From: SAR86 cluster bacterium
GTDB lineage: Bacteria > Pseudomonadota > Gammaproteobacteria > Magnimaribacterales > TMED112
NCBI GenBank assembly: GCA_016779525.1
Contig: JADHNL010000004.1
Coordinates: 1 to 50,710, forward strand
Length of the DNA stretch: 50,710 nt
Reading direction: 5' to 3'
Below the pieces are notes generated by a model. That model made no database searches and was not told where the DNA came from. It saw nothing but the letters and a program-made list of their open reading frames with translations. This document shows positions 24,465-32,734 of this stretch, piece by piece. Numbering within the stretch: the stretch's first letter is position 1; each line of letters starts with the position of its first letter. A program made the position numbers and the translations under genes.

Positions 24465-25897
24465 TTTTTCCAAAAGGATGGAAAAAATAAGATCAAAACA
24501 CCAAACAATTCCAATCTTCCAACAATCATTGCAAAAGATAGAGCATATTTTCCAACATCACTTAAGGCAGAATAGTCATGGGTAAACTCACCCAAGCCTG
24601 GCCCTAAATTATTAATAGCTGCTGCCGTTCCGGAAAATGCAGAATAAAAATCAACCCCCTGAAATAGCAAAATAAATAAAAAAACCAAAAAGAAAGTTAT
24701 ATAAATAGCTACGAAGGAAAAAACAGCCTCAATTTGAGAGCTGCCGACTTTTTCGCCACTTATTTTTGTAATGTTAATAGCATTAGGGTGCATTAGTTTT
24801 GTTATATTATTGAATCCTACCTTTAGTAACATAAAAACCCGCCAGACCTTCATCCCTCCACCAAATGAGCCTGAACAAGCGCCAATGAATGAAATAATAA
24901 AAATATAAAAAGGCATAATTGTTCCAAGGTCATTTAGCGGAACCAAGGTAAAGCCAGTGGTCGTTATAATTGATACTGTTTGGAAGACCCCATATCGTAA
25001 TGATTCAGAGAAACTTAAATTTTCACGAAAAAATAAAATTAGTACCGACATAAGAATAGAAAAAATCACAATAAATTTAAAAAACTTAAACTCGTCATTT
25101 TCTCTATAGTACTTGAAAGATCTTCTAACAATAGATATGAAGTGGAGACCAAAGTTTGTTGCAGAGAGGAGCATGAACACAACTGCTACTAGTTCAATAG
25201 CTTGATTATTAAAGTGACCAAAGTTGTCGTTATAGATTGAAAAACCGCCAATTGAGACTGTGCTAAACGAATGAGCAAATGACTCAAAAACAGTCATGCC
25301 AACAATCCAATAAGACAAAGCACAAAGCAACGTAATGGCCAAGTAAAATTTTAAGAGTGATCGTGCAGTTTCTTGAAGCCTTGGTGAAAAGCTTTTTTCT
25401 GCAAAGCCAGATGTTTCTGCTTGTAGCACTTTAACACCGCCAGAAATCGCTGGAATAATCGCTATGACAATAATAACCAAACCAACCCCGCCAGCCCATT
25501 GCAATAATTGACGATACATCAACATATAGTCTGGCAAAATAGAAAGATTAGATATGCTGGTAGACCCAGTCGTAGTTAAGCCCGAAACCGCCTCAAAAAA
25601 AGCGTCAGAGGGGGACATGCCAAAACTAATAAATGGAATAGCAGCAATGATGGAAACCAAAAACCAACTTACAAAAGTGATAATGAATCCATCTCTTGGC
25701 GTGTAGTTAAATTTTGTCCGTCGGAGTGTAAAAAAAATTACCAAGGAATAGATCAAACCCCAAAAAAGAATGTAGCCTAATAAAGAATCTGCTTGACCAC
25801 CGTACAAGCTTAAAAGGTAAGAAGGCAAACCAACAAAGAAAGAGAAGAACAGCGAAATTGGTCCCAAAAACCTTAAAACCTTAAGCAGGGTTGTCAT
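24461..25897 (-). CDS. trkH: Trk potassium uptake channel subunit TrkH
   Basis: TrkH is the K+-conducting membrane subunit, with four M1-P-M2 repeats. Filter segments are visible as TTTGSTS (about residue 110), STVSIGGFSI (about 215), TTTGFTLV (about 313) and NNLGPGLG near the end, each with the Gly that lines the selectivity filter. About ten hydrophobic helices span the 478 residues, as expected. It overlaps trkA by 4 bases, so channel and regulator are made together in the def-fmt-trkA-trkH unit. Confidence 0.95.
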   Translation of the reverse strand: MTTLLKVLRFLGPISLFFSFFVGLPSYLLSLYGGQADSLLGYILFWGLIYSLVIFFTLRRTKFNYTPRDGFIITFVSWFLVSIIAAIPFISFGMSPSDAFFEAVSGLTTTGSTSISNLSILPDYMLMYRQLLQWAGGVGLVIIVIAIIPAISGGVKVLQAETSGFAEKSFSPRLQETARSLLKFYLAITLLCALSYWIVGMTVFESFAHSFSTVSIGGFSIYNDNFGHFNNQAIELVAVVFMLLSATNFGLHFISIVRRSFKYYRENDEFKFFKFIVIFSILMSVLILFFRENLSFSESLRYGVFQTVSIITTTGFTLVPLNDLGTIMPFYIFIISFIGACSGSFGGGMKVWRVFMLLKVGFNNITKLMHPNAINITKISGEKVGSSQIEAVFSFVAIYITFFLVFLFILLFQGVDFYSAFSGTAAAINNLGPGLGEFTHDYSALSDVGKYALSFAMIVGRLELFGVLILFFPSFWKN

Positions 25898-27234
25898 TTG
25901 TACTTATTATAAAATGAATCAAAGACAGATTTATCTTTATAAAAAATTAATAAATGATCTCTCTCTTGTATTAGGGTTGAGCTGTGCGCCATGATGGCTT
26001 CTTCATCTCTAATCAAGCAAGGGATATTCATATCGCCATTCAAATTCAATTCCTGTATTGATTTTCCAATTAAATTTTTTATTGATGAATCAACATTGAG
26101 CTCCATTACTTCTGCAGCCCCTTTTTTTACTTTATGAGCATTAAATACTGAGCCTTTTCTGATGTACTTTAAAATGTGTGAAACAGTTATTTGAACTGGA
26201 AAGATAATAATATCTAAATCGTTTCCTTCTACCAGATCAAGGTATGCCTCTTTGTTTACAATAGTAATAGTTTTCTTAGCGCCAAGTTTTTTTGCCATCA
26301 TTGAACAAAGAACATTGGTCTCATCATCCTGCGTTACAGCAATAAATACATCGCAGTTTTCAATATTCTCACTTGCTAGAAAATCTTTATCTGCAACGTC
26401 TGCATTTAATATAAGAACTCCATCAAGATCTTCTGAGCTTTTCTCACACTGGTCGGGATCTTTTTCAATTACTTTTACATTAAAATCATTGTTTGTTTTT
26501 TTAGCCAATAATTTCCCAAGATTACCACACCCAGCTATGTAGATATTTTTGTATTTATCCTCGAGCTGTTGAAGCTCTCTTGTCACATCTTCAATGTGGT
26601 TCTCATCAGCAATGAAGTAAACCTCATCCTCTTCATTAATTACTGTATCCCCATTAGGAATAAGGAACTCATCCTCTCTATAAATAGCGGGTATTCTTGT
26701 CTCATAATCAGGTAAATCCTTTTTTAATTCTTTGATCTGTCTTCCAACTAAAAGGCCAGTTTTTTTGGCGTAAACACTTACAAGTTTTGTCCTATTTTCA
26801 TCAAAATCTAAAACCTCCAAAGCACCTGGATGCACCAAAAGGTCTTTTATCTCGTTTGTAATTAAGTCTTCAGGGTTGATAAAGTAGTCAACTCCACTTG
26901 CAATTTCATCGCTAATGTTTGTGTAAGCAGATCCAGTAAGCCTACAGACAATTTTTCCAATTTCAAACTGCGATCTGGCAACAATAGAGGCGAGGATATT
27001 TGTTTCCTCGACATCAGTTAAGCACAATAATAGAGTTTGGCTGTCAAAGCCCGCTTTTGAAAGAGTTTTGGGGGATGAAGCATTACCCTGAATGACAATA
27101 ATACCTTCTTTGCCATTAATCTTTTCAAGATTTTTTTCATTATTGTCTATAACAATAATGTCATTCTCTTCTGAAGAAAGTTCGTTAGCAACGCTGCCAC
27201 CAATAGAACCTGCTCCTAGTATAACTATTCTCAA
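25894..27234 (-). CDS. trkA: Trk potassium uptake regulatory protein TrkA
   Basis: TrkA is the peripheral NAD(H)/ATP-binding ring that gates TrkH. Two tandem RCK modules are visible: MRIVILGAGSIGGSVANELS at residue 1 and NIYIAGCGNLGKLLAKKT at about residue 230, each followed by a RCK-C domain. In each, an acidic residue ends the second strand (VIDNN, VIEKD), suggesting NAD rather than NADP. Length 446 is typical (458 in E. coli). It overlaps fmt and trkH by 4 bases each. rsmB, commonly found between fmt and trkA, is absent. Confidence 0.96.
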   Translation of the reverse strand: MRIVILGAGSIGGSVANELSSEENDIIVIDNNEKNLEKINGKEGIIVIQGNASSPKTLSKAGFDSQTLLLCLTDVEETNILASIVARSQFEIGKIVCRLTGSAYTNISDEIASGVDYFINPEDLITNEIKDLLVHPGALEVLDFDENRTKLVSVYAKKTGLLVGRQIKELKKDLPDYETRIPAIYREDEFLIPNGDTVINEEDEVYFIADENHIEDVTRELQQLEDKYKNIYIAGCGNLGKLLAKKTNNDFNVKVIEKDPDQCEKSSEDLDGVLILNADVADKDFLASENIENCDVFIAVTQDDETNVLCSMMAKKLGAKKTITIVNKEAYLDLVEGNDLDIIIFPVQITVSHILKYIRKGSVFNAHKVKKGAAEVMELNVDSSIKNLIGKSIQELNLNGDMNIPCLIRDEEAIMAHSSTLIQERDHLLIFYKDKSVFDSFYNKYK

Positions 27235-28172
27235 GCTAGCATCTCTCCTGGGTAAATTATATCTCTTTTTGAATTAAAGAGATCATTAGAATCAATTGGT
27301 TTTTTCCCAGGAAATTGAAGAGATTTAATTTTTATAAGTCCATCTGAACAAAAAACGTCCAATGATTTTTGGTCGAATTTTGCAACACAACCTGTAGAGC
27401 CATCAATGTCAGGAATAATTTCTATATCTAAAACTTTAACTAATTCACCCTTTACATTTATTGATGAATGTGGCCATCTTTTAAATGCATTAAACTGATT
27501 AATTATTGACTCACCACTCATATTTAAATCAATTACTCCATCGGATTTCGTTATTTTTCCAGCATAAGACACTGCAGATTCATTTTGTGGGACAGGCAGT
27601 AAAGTGCCATTTACAATATTTGATATAACTTCATTTAAATTGCTTATTGATTCTTTAATTAGCATGGTTTCTGTCTGAAAAATATCTTTTCCATTGAGAG
27701 GTTTTATGATCTGTTTATATATTGGCCCCGCATCCATTTGACTAACAAGCTTCATAAAGCTTACACCTGTTTCTTTGTCTCCATTTTGTATTGCTCTTTG
27801 CATTGGTGATGCTCCTCTCCATTTTGGCAATAAAGAAAAATGGACATTCACACAACCATGGAGAGGATAATTTAACATCCAATCAGGAATTATTTTTCCA
27901 TAAGCAACCACAACTAGCAGATCAATATCAAATTGTTTGATTGTTGACATGAATGATTGATCATCAAGCGAATGCGGCTGAAAAACTGGTGCGTTAACTT
28001 TGTTGTCAGCAAAAAGACTTTGCTCAGCAACCAAGCCTCTACCTAATGGTTTGGAGGTCTGGGTAATTACAAATTTGATATCGTTTCTTGTTGATGAGCA
28101 TAACTCATTAAAATGCTCCAATGCTAAATGAGGTGTCCCAGCAAACCCAAGTCTAATTTTAGTTTGTGGCAT
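27231..28172 (-). CDS. fmt: Methionyl-tRNA formyltransferase
   Basis: Fmt formylates Met on initiator tRNA with 10-formyl-THF. RLGFAGTPHLALEHF opens the Rossmann-like domain; VNVHFSLLPKWRGASPMQRAI contains the catalytic Asn and His, and MDAGPI contains the catalytic Asp. The C-terminal OB-like domain follows from about residue 205. Starting at ATG 28172 gives 313 residues, the usual size; a TTG at 28187 would only extend into def. It overlaps def by 14 bases, the classic def-fmt pair. Confidence 0.96.
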   Translation of the reverse strand: MPQTKIRLGFAGTPHLALEHFNELCSSTRNDIKFVITQTSKPLGRGLVAEQSLFADNKVNAPVFQPHSLDDQSFMSTIKQFDIDLLVVVAYGKIIPDWMLNYPLHGCVNVHFSLLPKWRGASPMQRAIQNGDKETGVSFMKLVSQMDAGPIYKQIIKPLNGKDIFQTETMLIKESISNLNEVISNIVNGTLLPVPQNESAVSYAGKITKSDGVIDLNMSGESIINQFNAFKRWPHSSINVKGELVKVLDIEIIPDIDGSTGCVAKFDQKSLDVFCSDGLIKIKSLQFPGKKPIDSNDLFNSKRDIIYPGEMLA

Positions 28173-28665
28173 CTTTTTTCTTAACAAGCTTATTTTTAAT
28201 TCTGTCTCTTTTTAGAGGCGACAGGTAGTCAACCATAAGCTTGCCTTCTAAATGGTCTATTTCGTGTTGAACACATACACTTAGAATGCCCTCTGCAATG
28301 ACTGATTCATGTTTTCCTTCAAGGGTTTGGAATCTTAATTCAATTTTCTTTGGACGATAGATCTCTTCATAAAAAGTTGGAATTGAGAGACAGCCTTCCT
28401 TGTATTGCTCAATAGTTTCATCTAAAACGGTAAATTCTGGATTAACTAGAAATAGCGGCTCGTTTTGTTCTTCAGAGACATCAATAACAATAAGCCTTTT
28501 ATGAAAATCAACTTGTGTGGCTGCTAGACCAATACCATTTGATTTATACATTGTATATAACATGGCTTCAGCCATTTTTTTTAACTCAATATCAAAAACA
28601 TCTATTGGCGTTGCTTTTTTTCTTAACCTAGGGTCAGGAAATGTTAATATATTTAGCTTATTCAT
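28159..28665 (-). CDS. def: Peptide deformylase
   Basis: Def removes the formyl group from nascent proteins using a metal (Fe2+/Zn2+). The three motifs are GIGLAATQV, EGCLSIP (metal Cys) and QHEIDHLEG (two metal His and the catalytic Glu). Starting at ATG 28665 the protein reads MNKLNILTFPDPRLRKKA, typical for the family, and is 168 residues long. The frame is open for another 76 codons upstream but that part lies antisense over purE. A perfect TATAAT ends 7 bases before the ATG and no Shine-Dalgarno is seen. Confidence 0.97.
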   Translation of the reverse strand: MNKLNILTFPDPRLRKKATPIDVFDIELKKMAEAMLYTMYKSNGIGLAATQVDFHKRLIVIDVSEEQNEPLFLVNPEFTVLDETIEQYKEGCLSIPTFYEEIYRPKKIELRFQTLEGKHESVIAEGILSVCVQHEIDHLEGKLMVDYLSPLKRDRIKNKLVKKKDATN

Positions 28666-28672
28666 TCTGTAA

Positions 28673-28680
28673 ATTATAAT
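28673..28680. promoter_or_regulatory. Symmetric -10 shared by divergent def and purE
   Basis: ATTATAAT is its own reverse complement, so it presents TATAAT on the plus strand (28675-28680, 10 bases before the purE ATG) and on the minus strand (28678-28673, 7 bases before the def ATG). The whole gap is only 25 bases. No convincing -35 is seen on either side. Confidence 0.55.
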
Positions 28681-28690
28681 TTTAAAACCT

Positions 28691-29188
28691 ATGGAAAAAA
28701 TAGACGTTGCTGTAATAATGGGGTCAGATTCTGACCTTGAACTAGGAAAAGCGAGCATAAACGCTTTAAAAAAATTTGATCTTTCAGGAGAGCTGAAAGT
28801 TATTTCTGCACACAGATCACCAGATGTGCTGGTTGAATATCTTAGATCCTCCAAAGAAAGAGGCTGCAAAGCATATATAGCTATAGCTGGCATGGCTGCT
28901 CATTTGGCAGGAGCAATTGCAGGGCACTCAGCAAGTCCAGTTCTTGGGGTGCCCTCAGCAAATAGCTCACTTGGAGGCTTGGATGCAATTCTCTCTACCT
29001 TGCAAATGCCTTCTGGTGTTCCAGTTGCTACATTTGCTGCAGGAAGTGCAGGGGCTACAAATGCAGGGATTTTTGCTGCTCAAATGTTAGCAGTTAACGA
29101 TCCAACTCTTGCTAATAAAGTTCAAGAATTTAAGTCTGAACTTAGAGAAAAAACAATCGAAAAGGATAAGAACCTAGATAGAGATTGA
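28691..29188 (+). CDS. purE: 5-(carboxyamino)imidazole ribonucleotide mutase PurE
   Basis: PurE rearranges N5-CAIR to CAIR in purine synthesis. The motifs MGSDSDLE (residues 10-17), SAHRSPD, AGMAAHLAGAIAGHSASPVLGVP and LQMPSGVPVATFAAGSAGATNAG are all of the class I enzyme, which needs PurK as partner. Length 165 is normal. purK is not next to it. The gene sits between def and tsaC, a place where relatives have other genes (dprA for example). Its stop overlaps the TTG start of tsaC (ATTGA). Confidence 0.96.
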   Translation: MEKIDVAVIMGSDSDLELGKASINALKKFDLSGELKVISAHRSPDVLVEYLRSSKERGCKAYIAIAGMAAHLAGAIAGHSASPVLGVPSANSSLGGLDAILSTLQMPSGVPVATFAAGSAGATNAGIFAAQMLAVNDPTLANKVQEFKSELREKTIEKDKNLDRD

Positions 29189-29706
29189 AATTTACACAAT
29201 CTATCTTAGAGGCAGCTAGTTGGATTAAAGAAGGCCATGTGATTTGTTATCCCACTGAGGGTGTTTGGGGGATAGGTTCATTAAATCATCCTCAATTAAT
29301 AAAAAAGATTGGGAAAATAAAGAAGAGAGACCTAAATAAGAAATTTATACTATTGTTTGATAGCTTAGATAGTCTAGGCAGCAAGTATAAGATTAAACAA
29401 AAATATCTGATAAGAGCAAAAAAATACGAATACAGTTTTACTACTATTGTATTCCCAACCCCAGAGGGAGATTCAGTGGCTGCGAGAGTACCAAGTTTCA
29501 AAACTCTAAAACAGTTGCTAAAAGCCGTTGGCGAAGAAATTATTTCAACTTCTGCAAATATTTCTGGTAACGATGTTTGTAAGAACGTCACTGAAATTAA
29601 AACTCATTTTGGTAGCGAGGTTTATGGTGTATTGAATTTAAAGTTGCAAGGTCAGACCAAACCTTCAACAATTATTGATATTAAAAGAAATGAAGTTATT
29701 AGATAA
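29185..29706 (+). CDS. tsaC: L-threonylcarbamoyladenylate synthase TsaC (YrdC/Sua5 family), TTG start
   Basis: TsaC makes threonylcarbamoyl-AMP from Thr, bicarbonate and ATP for t6A37 in tRNA. GHVICYPTEGVWGIGS is the family signature, KKRDLNKKFILLF corresponds to KxR-xxKP-hhhhh, and EEIISTSANISG to the SxPSANxSG segment. It is the short form (173 residues) without the Sua5 C-terminal domain. The only plausible start is TTG at 29185, overlapping the purE stop by four bases. It overlaps hemF by 17 bases. Confidence 0.92.
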   Translation: MKFTQSILEAASWIKEGHVICYPTEGVWGIGSLNHPQLIKKIGKIKKRDLNKKFILLFDSLDSLGSKYKIKQKYLIRAKKYEYSFTTIVFPTPEGDSVAARVPSFKTLKQLLKAVGEEIISTSANISGNDVCKNVTEIKTHFGSEVYGVLNLKLQGQTKPSTIIDIKRNEVIR

Positions 29707-30601
29707 AAATAAGCACATTGGCGAGGGATTTAAGGACTTTCAAAATATTTTATTAGAACATTTTTTTCTTAAAGAAGATAAGACAATATGGGAGATGGAC
29801 AAATGGACTAAGGATAACCTTGGTGAAGGCCTTTCAGCTGTAGTAGATGGCGGGAATTTTTTCAATAAGGCGGGCGTAAACTATTCTAGAATTCAGGGGG
29901 AATCTTTGCCTGCTTCTTCTGTAGGATCCAATGGTCAGTTTGAAAGCAAGCCATTTTATGCAACCGGTGTATCAGTTGTTTGTCACCCCGACAATCCAAA
30001 CATACCAACGGCACACTTAAATGTAAGATATTTTTGTGTTTTTGAAGGTGAAACAATTTTGAGTGAATGGTTTGGAGGTGGTTTTGATCTTACTCCTTAC
30101 TTCCCATTTGAAGAAGATTACTTGCTTTGGCACCAGCATGCGAAAGCCGCATGTGATTCGGCAAATAAAAGCTACTATGAAAAATTTAAGAAAAATTGCG
30201 ATGATTATTTTTACTTGCCTCACAGAAAAGAACATAGAGGAATTGGCGGCATTTTCTATGAACAGCTGAACTTTTCAGATTACAAAAAAGGGTTGAACTT
30301 CTCTCAAAAAGTTACCAATGCATTCATAAACGCCTATATCAAGATCATTGAAAAAAGAGAGAGTTTAACGTTTGATCATCGAGACAAAGAGTTTCAAAAA
30401 TTTAGACGCAGTCGATATGTTGAATTCAATCTACTTCATGATAGAGGCACGCTATTTGGCCTTCAATCAGGAGGCAGAATCGAATCAATTTTAATGTCTC
30501 TTCCTACAGATGTGTCTTGGAGATATAGATATGAAGACAAATTAACAGATAAGGAGAAACAGATTTATAAATACATTAAGTCAACCAAGGATTGGTGTTA
30601 A
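29690..30601 (+). CDS. hemF: Oxygen-dependent coproporphyrinogen III oxidase
   Basis: HemF oxidatively decarboxylates coproporphyrinogen III using O2. Conserved segments include HPDNPNIPTAHLNVRYF, WFGGGFDLTPYFPFEED, HRGIGGIFYEQL (as EHRGIGGIFYEQL) and the C-terminal EFNLLHDRGTLFGLQSGGR (given as pieces under 20 residues). ATG at 29690 gives MKLLDKNKHIGEGF and 303 residues, the usual size; the longer frame from 29675 is less likely. The aroE ATG follows the stop immediately. Its oxygen requirement fits an aerobic organism with the aa3 oxidase next door. Confidence 0.96.
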   Translation: MKLLDKNKHIGEGFKDFQNILLEHFFLKEDKTIWEMDKWTKDNLGEGLSAVVDGGNFFNKAGVNYSRIQGESLPASSVGSNGQFESKPFYATGVSVVCHPDNPNIPTAHLNVRYFCVFEGETILSEWFGGGFDLTPYFPFEEDYLLWHQHAKAACDSANKSYYEKFKKNCDDYFYLPHRKEHRGIGGIFYEQLNFSDYKKGLNFSQKVTNAFINAYIKIIEKRESLTFDHRDKEFQKFRRSRYVEFNLLHDRGTLFGLQSGGRIESILMSLPTDVSWRYRYEDKLTDKEKQIYKYIKSTKDWC

Positions 30602-31357
30602 ATGAAGAAGTTAGGTGTTTTGGGAAAAGAAATTTCATATTCCATGTCGCCAGAGATTCATAATAGTTTTGCCAAAGAGCATGGAATAGATATTGCTTAT
30701 AAGATTTTTGATATTCCTGCTGATCCAATAGGTTTTATTGAAAATTTTTTCAATCATGGCGGCATTGGTTTAAATATTACAAAACCATATAAGGAGATAG
30801 TTGCTAAAAAATTTTCGAAAGACTTAAATTCTGTAAACTGTTTGTTTGGCAGACCCATAAACTCAGCATCGACAGACGGTATAGGGCTTATAGCTGATCT
30901 AAAAAGCAAGAATATTGAAACTAAGGGCAAAAATATCCTAATTTGGGGTATGGGAGGAGCAGGAATCTCAATTGTGAAAGAGCTTTCACATAATCAAACT
31001 ACTTATATTGCAAATAGGTCTAAGGAAAAATTATCAATAATTCAAAATTCATTTTTAAATGTCGAAGAATATGCTAACCAAGAGATAGACCTAGTGATTT
31101 TGTGTGTACAAGACATAGATCAAAATACAGAAAAGCAGATCAGACAAATCAATTTGAGAAAAGATGCCTATATCTATGATATTAATTACACAGGAAGCAC
31201 ACTAAACACAATTGAGTCATTAGAGTTGGTTTCTAAAGATCGTATTTTCAACGGTCTGGGAATGCTTGTGGAACAAGCAGCAGAATCCTATAGGCTGTGG
31301 TTTAATTATTCACCATCGACTGAAAAAATAAAAAATTTTCTTAATGAAAGATTATAA
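30602..31357 (+). CDS. aroE: Shikimate dehydrogenase
   Basis: AroE reduces 3-dehydroshikimate to shikimate with NADPH. SYSMSPEIHN binds shikimate, NITKPYK has the catalytic Lys, STDGIGL corresponds to the usual NTDxxGh with Asp kept, GMGGAGISIV is the nucleotide loop, and GLGMLVEQAAESYRLW is the C-terminal signature. At 251 residues it is slightly short of the usual 270. NRSKEK after the Rossmann strand fits NADP binding. The hemF-aroE adjacency is a gammaproteobacterial arrangement. It overlaps the next small gene by 14 bases. Confidence 0.93.
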   Translation: MKKLGVLGKEISYSMSPEIHNSFAKEHGIDIAYKIFDIPADPIGFIENFFNHGGIGLNITKPYKEIVAKKFSKDLNSVNCLFGRPINSASTDGIGLIADLKSKNIETKGKNILIWGMGGAGISIVKELSHNQTTYIANRSKEKLSIIQNSFLNVEEYANQEIDLVILCVQDIDQNTEKQIRQINLRKDAYIYDINYTGSTLNTIESLELVSKDRIFNGLGMLVEQAAESYRLWFNYSPSTEKIKNFLNERL

Positions 31358-31511
31358 ATTTATCGCTGGAGCCTTATGTCCTCAGTGTGGAGAAATAGAT
31401 TCAATTGTACTCAAAAACGATGATTCTGAAATTAAGTGTGTTTTATGTAATTATTTTAAAAAGAAAGACCACAATCAAATTGAATCCATTAGAATAGTAA
31501 GCGACGATTAG
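31344..31511 (+). CDS. yheV: Small zinc-ribbon protein, YheV/DUF2387 family
   Basis: This 55-residue protein begins MKDYKFIAGALCPQCGEIDS and has CVLCNYF about 15 residues later, so it holds a CxxC...CxxC metal site. FIAGAxCPxC...D...CVxC is the pattern of YheV (DUF2387) of gammaproteobacteria. In relatives yheV is also near hemF/aroE-type genes. The function of the family is unknown. It overlaps the aroE end by 14 bases and is the last gene before the cox promoter. Confidence 0.8.
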   Translation: MKDYKFIAGALCPQCGEIDSIVLKNDDSEIKCVLCNYFKKKDHNQIESIRIVSDD

Positions 31512-31536
31512 ACCTACTATTAATGTAGTTTATTGC

Positions 31537-31564
31537 TCGACATTAAAACCATTTATAGTACTAT
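31537..31564 (+). promoter_or_regulatory. Candidate promoter of the cox operon
   Basis: TCGACA (31537-31542), a 16-base spacer and TACTAT (31559-31564) each match the sigma70 consensus at five of six positions. The -10 ends 9 bases before ATG 31574, so the coxB transcript would have almost no leader. An overlapping TATAGT (31554-31559) is an alternative. Confidence 0.5.
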
Positions 31565-31573
31565 ATGGCGTAC

Positions 31574-32725
31574 ATGAAGAAAGAACTTGGGCTTTTAACA
31601 CTTTTAACATTACCTTTCATTTCATCTGCAGATTGGCTCGATGTGAATATGCCTGTTGGTGTAACGGATATCAGCCAAGATGTCTTTGGCCTACACATGC
31701 TTATGTTTTGGATAATGATTGCTATTGGTGTAGTCGTTTTTGGTGTTTTATTTTACGCAATGTGGAAATACCGAAGGTCAAATAATAAAACTGCTGCTGA
31801 CTTTGAAGAAAACCACAAACTTGAGATAGCTTGGACTGTTGTGCCGACTATTATTCTCATCCTAATGGCTTTGCCAGCATCAAGCTTGCTAAAAAAAATG
31901 TATGACCATGAGGCAGAAGAAGGTGGCATTGATATTCAGGTCATAGGATGGCAATGGAAATGGCAGTATAAATATTTAGATGAAAAAGTAGGCGACAAAC
32001 CATTAAGTTTTTTCTCAAACTTGACCACACCTTCTGACCAATATGAAACCAACCAAGCAACTAAAGGAGAAAACTATTTATTGGAAGTTGATGAAGAAGT
32101 TGTTGTTCCCATAAATACGCCTATAAGATTTTTAATTACAAGTAACGATGTTATTCATTCCTGGTATATGAGTGATTTTGCAGTGAAGCAAGATGCTATT
32201 CCTGGCTTCATCAATGTAGCGAAAACTACTATTAATGAACCAGGTGTTTACAGAGGAAACTGTACGGAGTTGTGCGGCGAGCGTCATGCGTATATGCCTG
32301 TAGTTGTAAGAGCAGTCACGCGAGACGAATATCAGGACTGGCTGCAAAGCAAAAAAGATGCTGCTGAGCAGGTTGCTTTCCTAACAGAAAAAGACTGGAC
32401 ACTAGCAGAGCTAATGGAACAAGGTGAGGAGATTTACAACACAAGGTGTGCTGCATGTCATCAAATGAATGGAGCAGGCATTCCAGGCTTCTACCCAGCG
32501 CTCGCAGGTAGTGATCTTGTGCTTTATGACAAACCAAAGCATATTGAGATCCTTATGGAGGGCGTTAGAGGAAGCCAAATGCAATCATTTGCTGAACAGC
32601 TCAACGAAGTTGAGATGGCTTCAGTGATTACATTTACAAGACAGTCATGGGGGAATGACAGAGCAGGAGACGGGGAAATAGTAATACCAAAAGATATTGT
32701 TGAATATAAGCAAAAAGATAGCTAA
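31574..32725 (+). CDS. coxB: Cytochrome c oxidase subunit II with fused cytochrome c domain
   Basis: Subunit II accepts electrons from cytochrome c through the CuA centre. From ATG 31574 the protein starts with a signal peptide (MKKELGLLTLLTLPFISSA), then two membrane helices (about residues 40-62 and 85-105). The CuA ligands are in CTELCGERHAYM (about residue 228). A C-terminal class I heme domain carries CAACH at about residue 293, so this is a caa3-like subunit II. An ATG nine bases upstream (31565) is possible, but the candidate -10 ends at 31564 and the shorter start gives a better signal peptide. coxA follows after nine bases with AAGGAG. Confidence 0.95.
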   Translation: MKKELGLLTLLTLPFISSADWLDVNMPVGVTDISQDVFGLHMLMFWIMIAIGVVVFGVLFYAMWKYRRSNNKTAADFEENHKLEIAWTVVPTIILILMALPASSLLKKMYDHEAEEGGIDIQVIGWQWKWQYKYLDEKVGDKPLSFFSNLTTPSDQYETNQATKGENYLLEVDEEVVVPINTPIRFLITSNDVIHSWYMSDFAVKQDAIPGFINVAKTTINEPGVYRGNCTELCGERHAYMPVVVRAVTRDEYQDWLQSKKDAAEQVAFLTEKDWTLAELMEQGEEIYNTRCAACHQMNGAGIPGFYPALAGSDLVLYDKPKHIEILMEGVRGSQMQSFAEQLNEVEMASVITFTRQSWGNDRAGDGEIVIPKDIVEYKQKDS

Positions 32726-32734
32726 GGAGAAAAA

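Noticed and set aside
28666..28893. 76-residue N-terminal extension of peptide deformylase
   Set aside because: It is antisense to the conserved start of purE; the family-typical start MNKLNILTFPDPRLR is at 28665.
29185..29706. Frameshift or truncation of tsaC because it lacks an ATG
   Set aside because: The TTG start overlapping the purE stop (ATTGA) gives a full-length family member.
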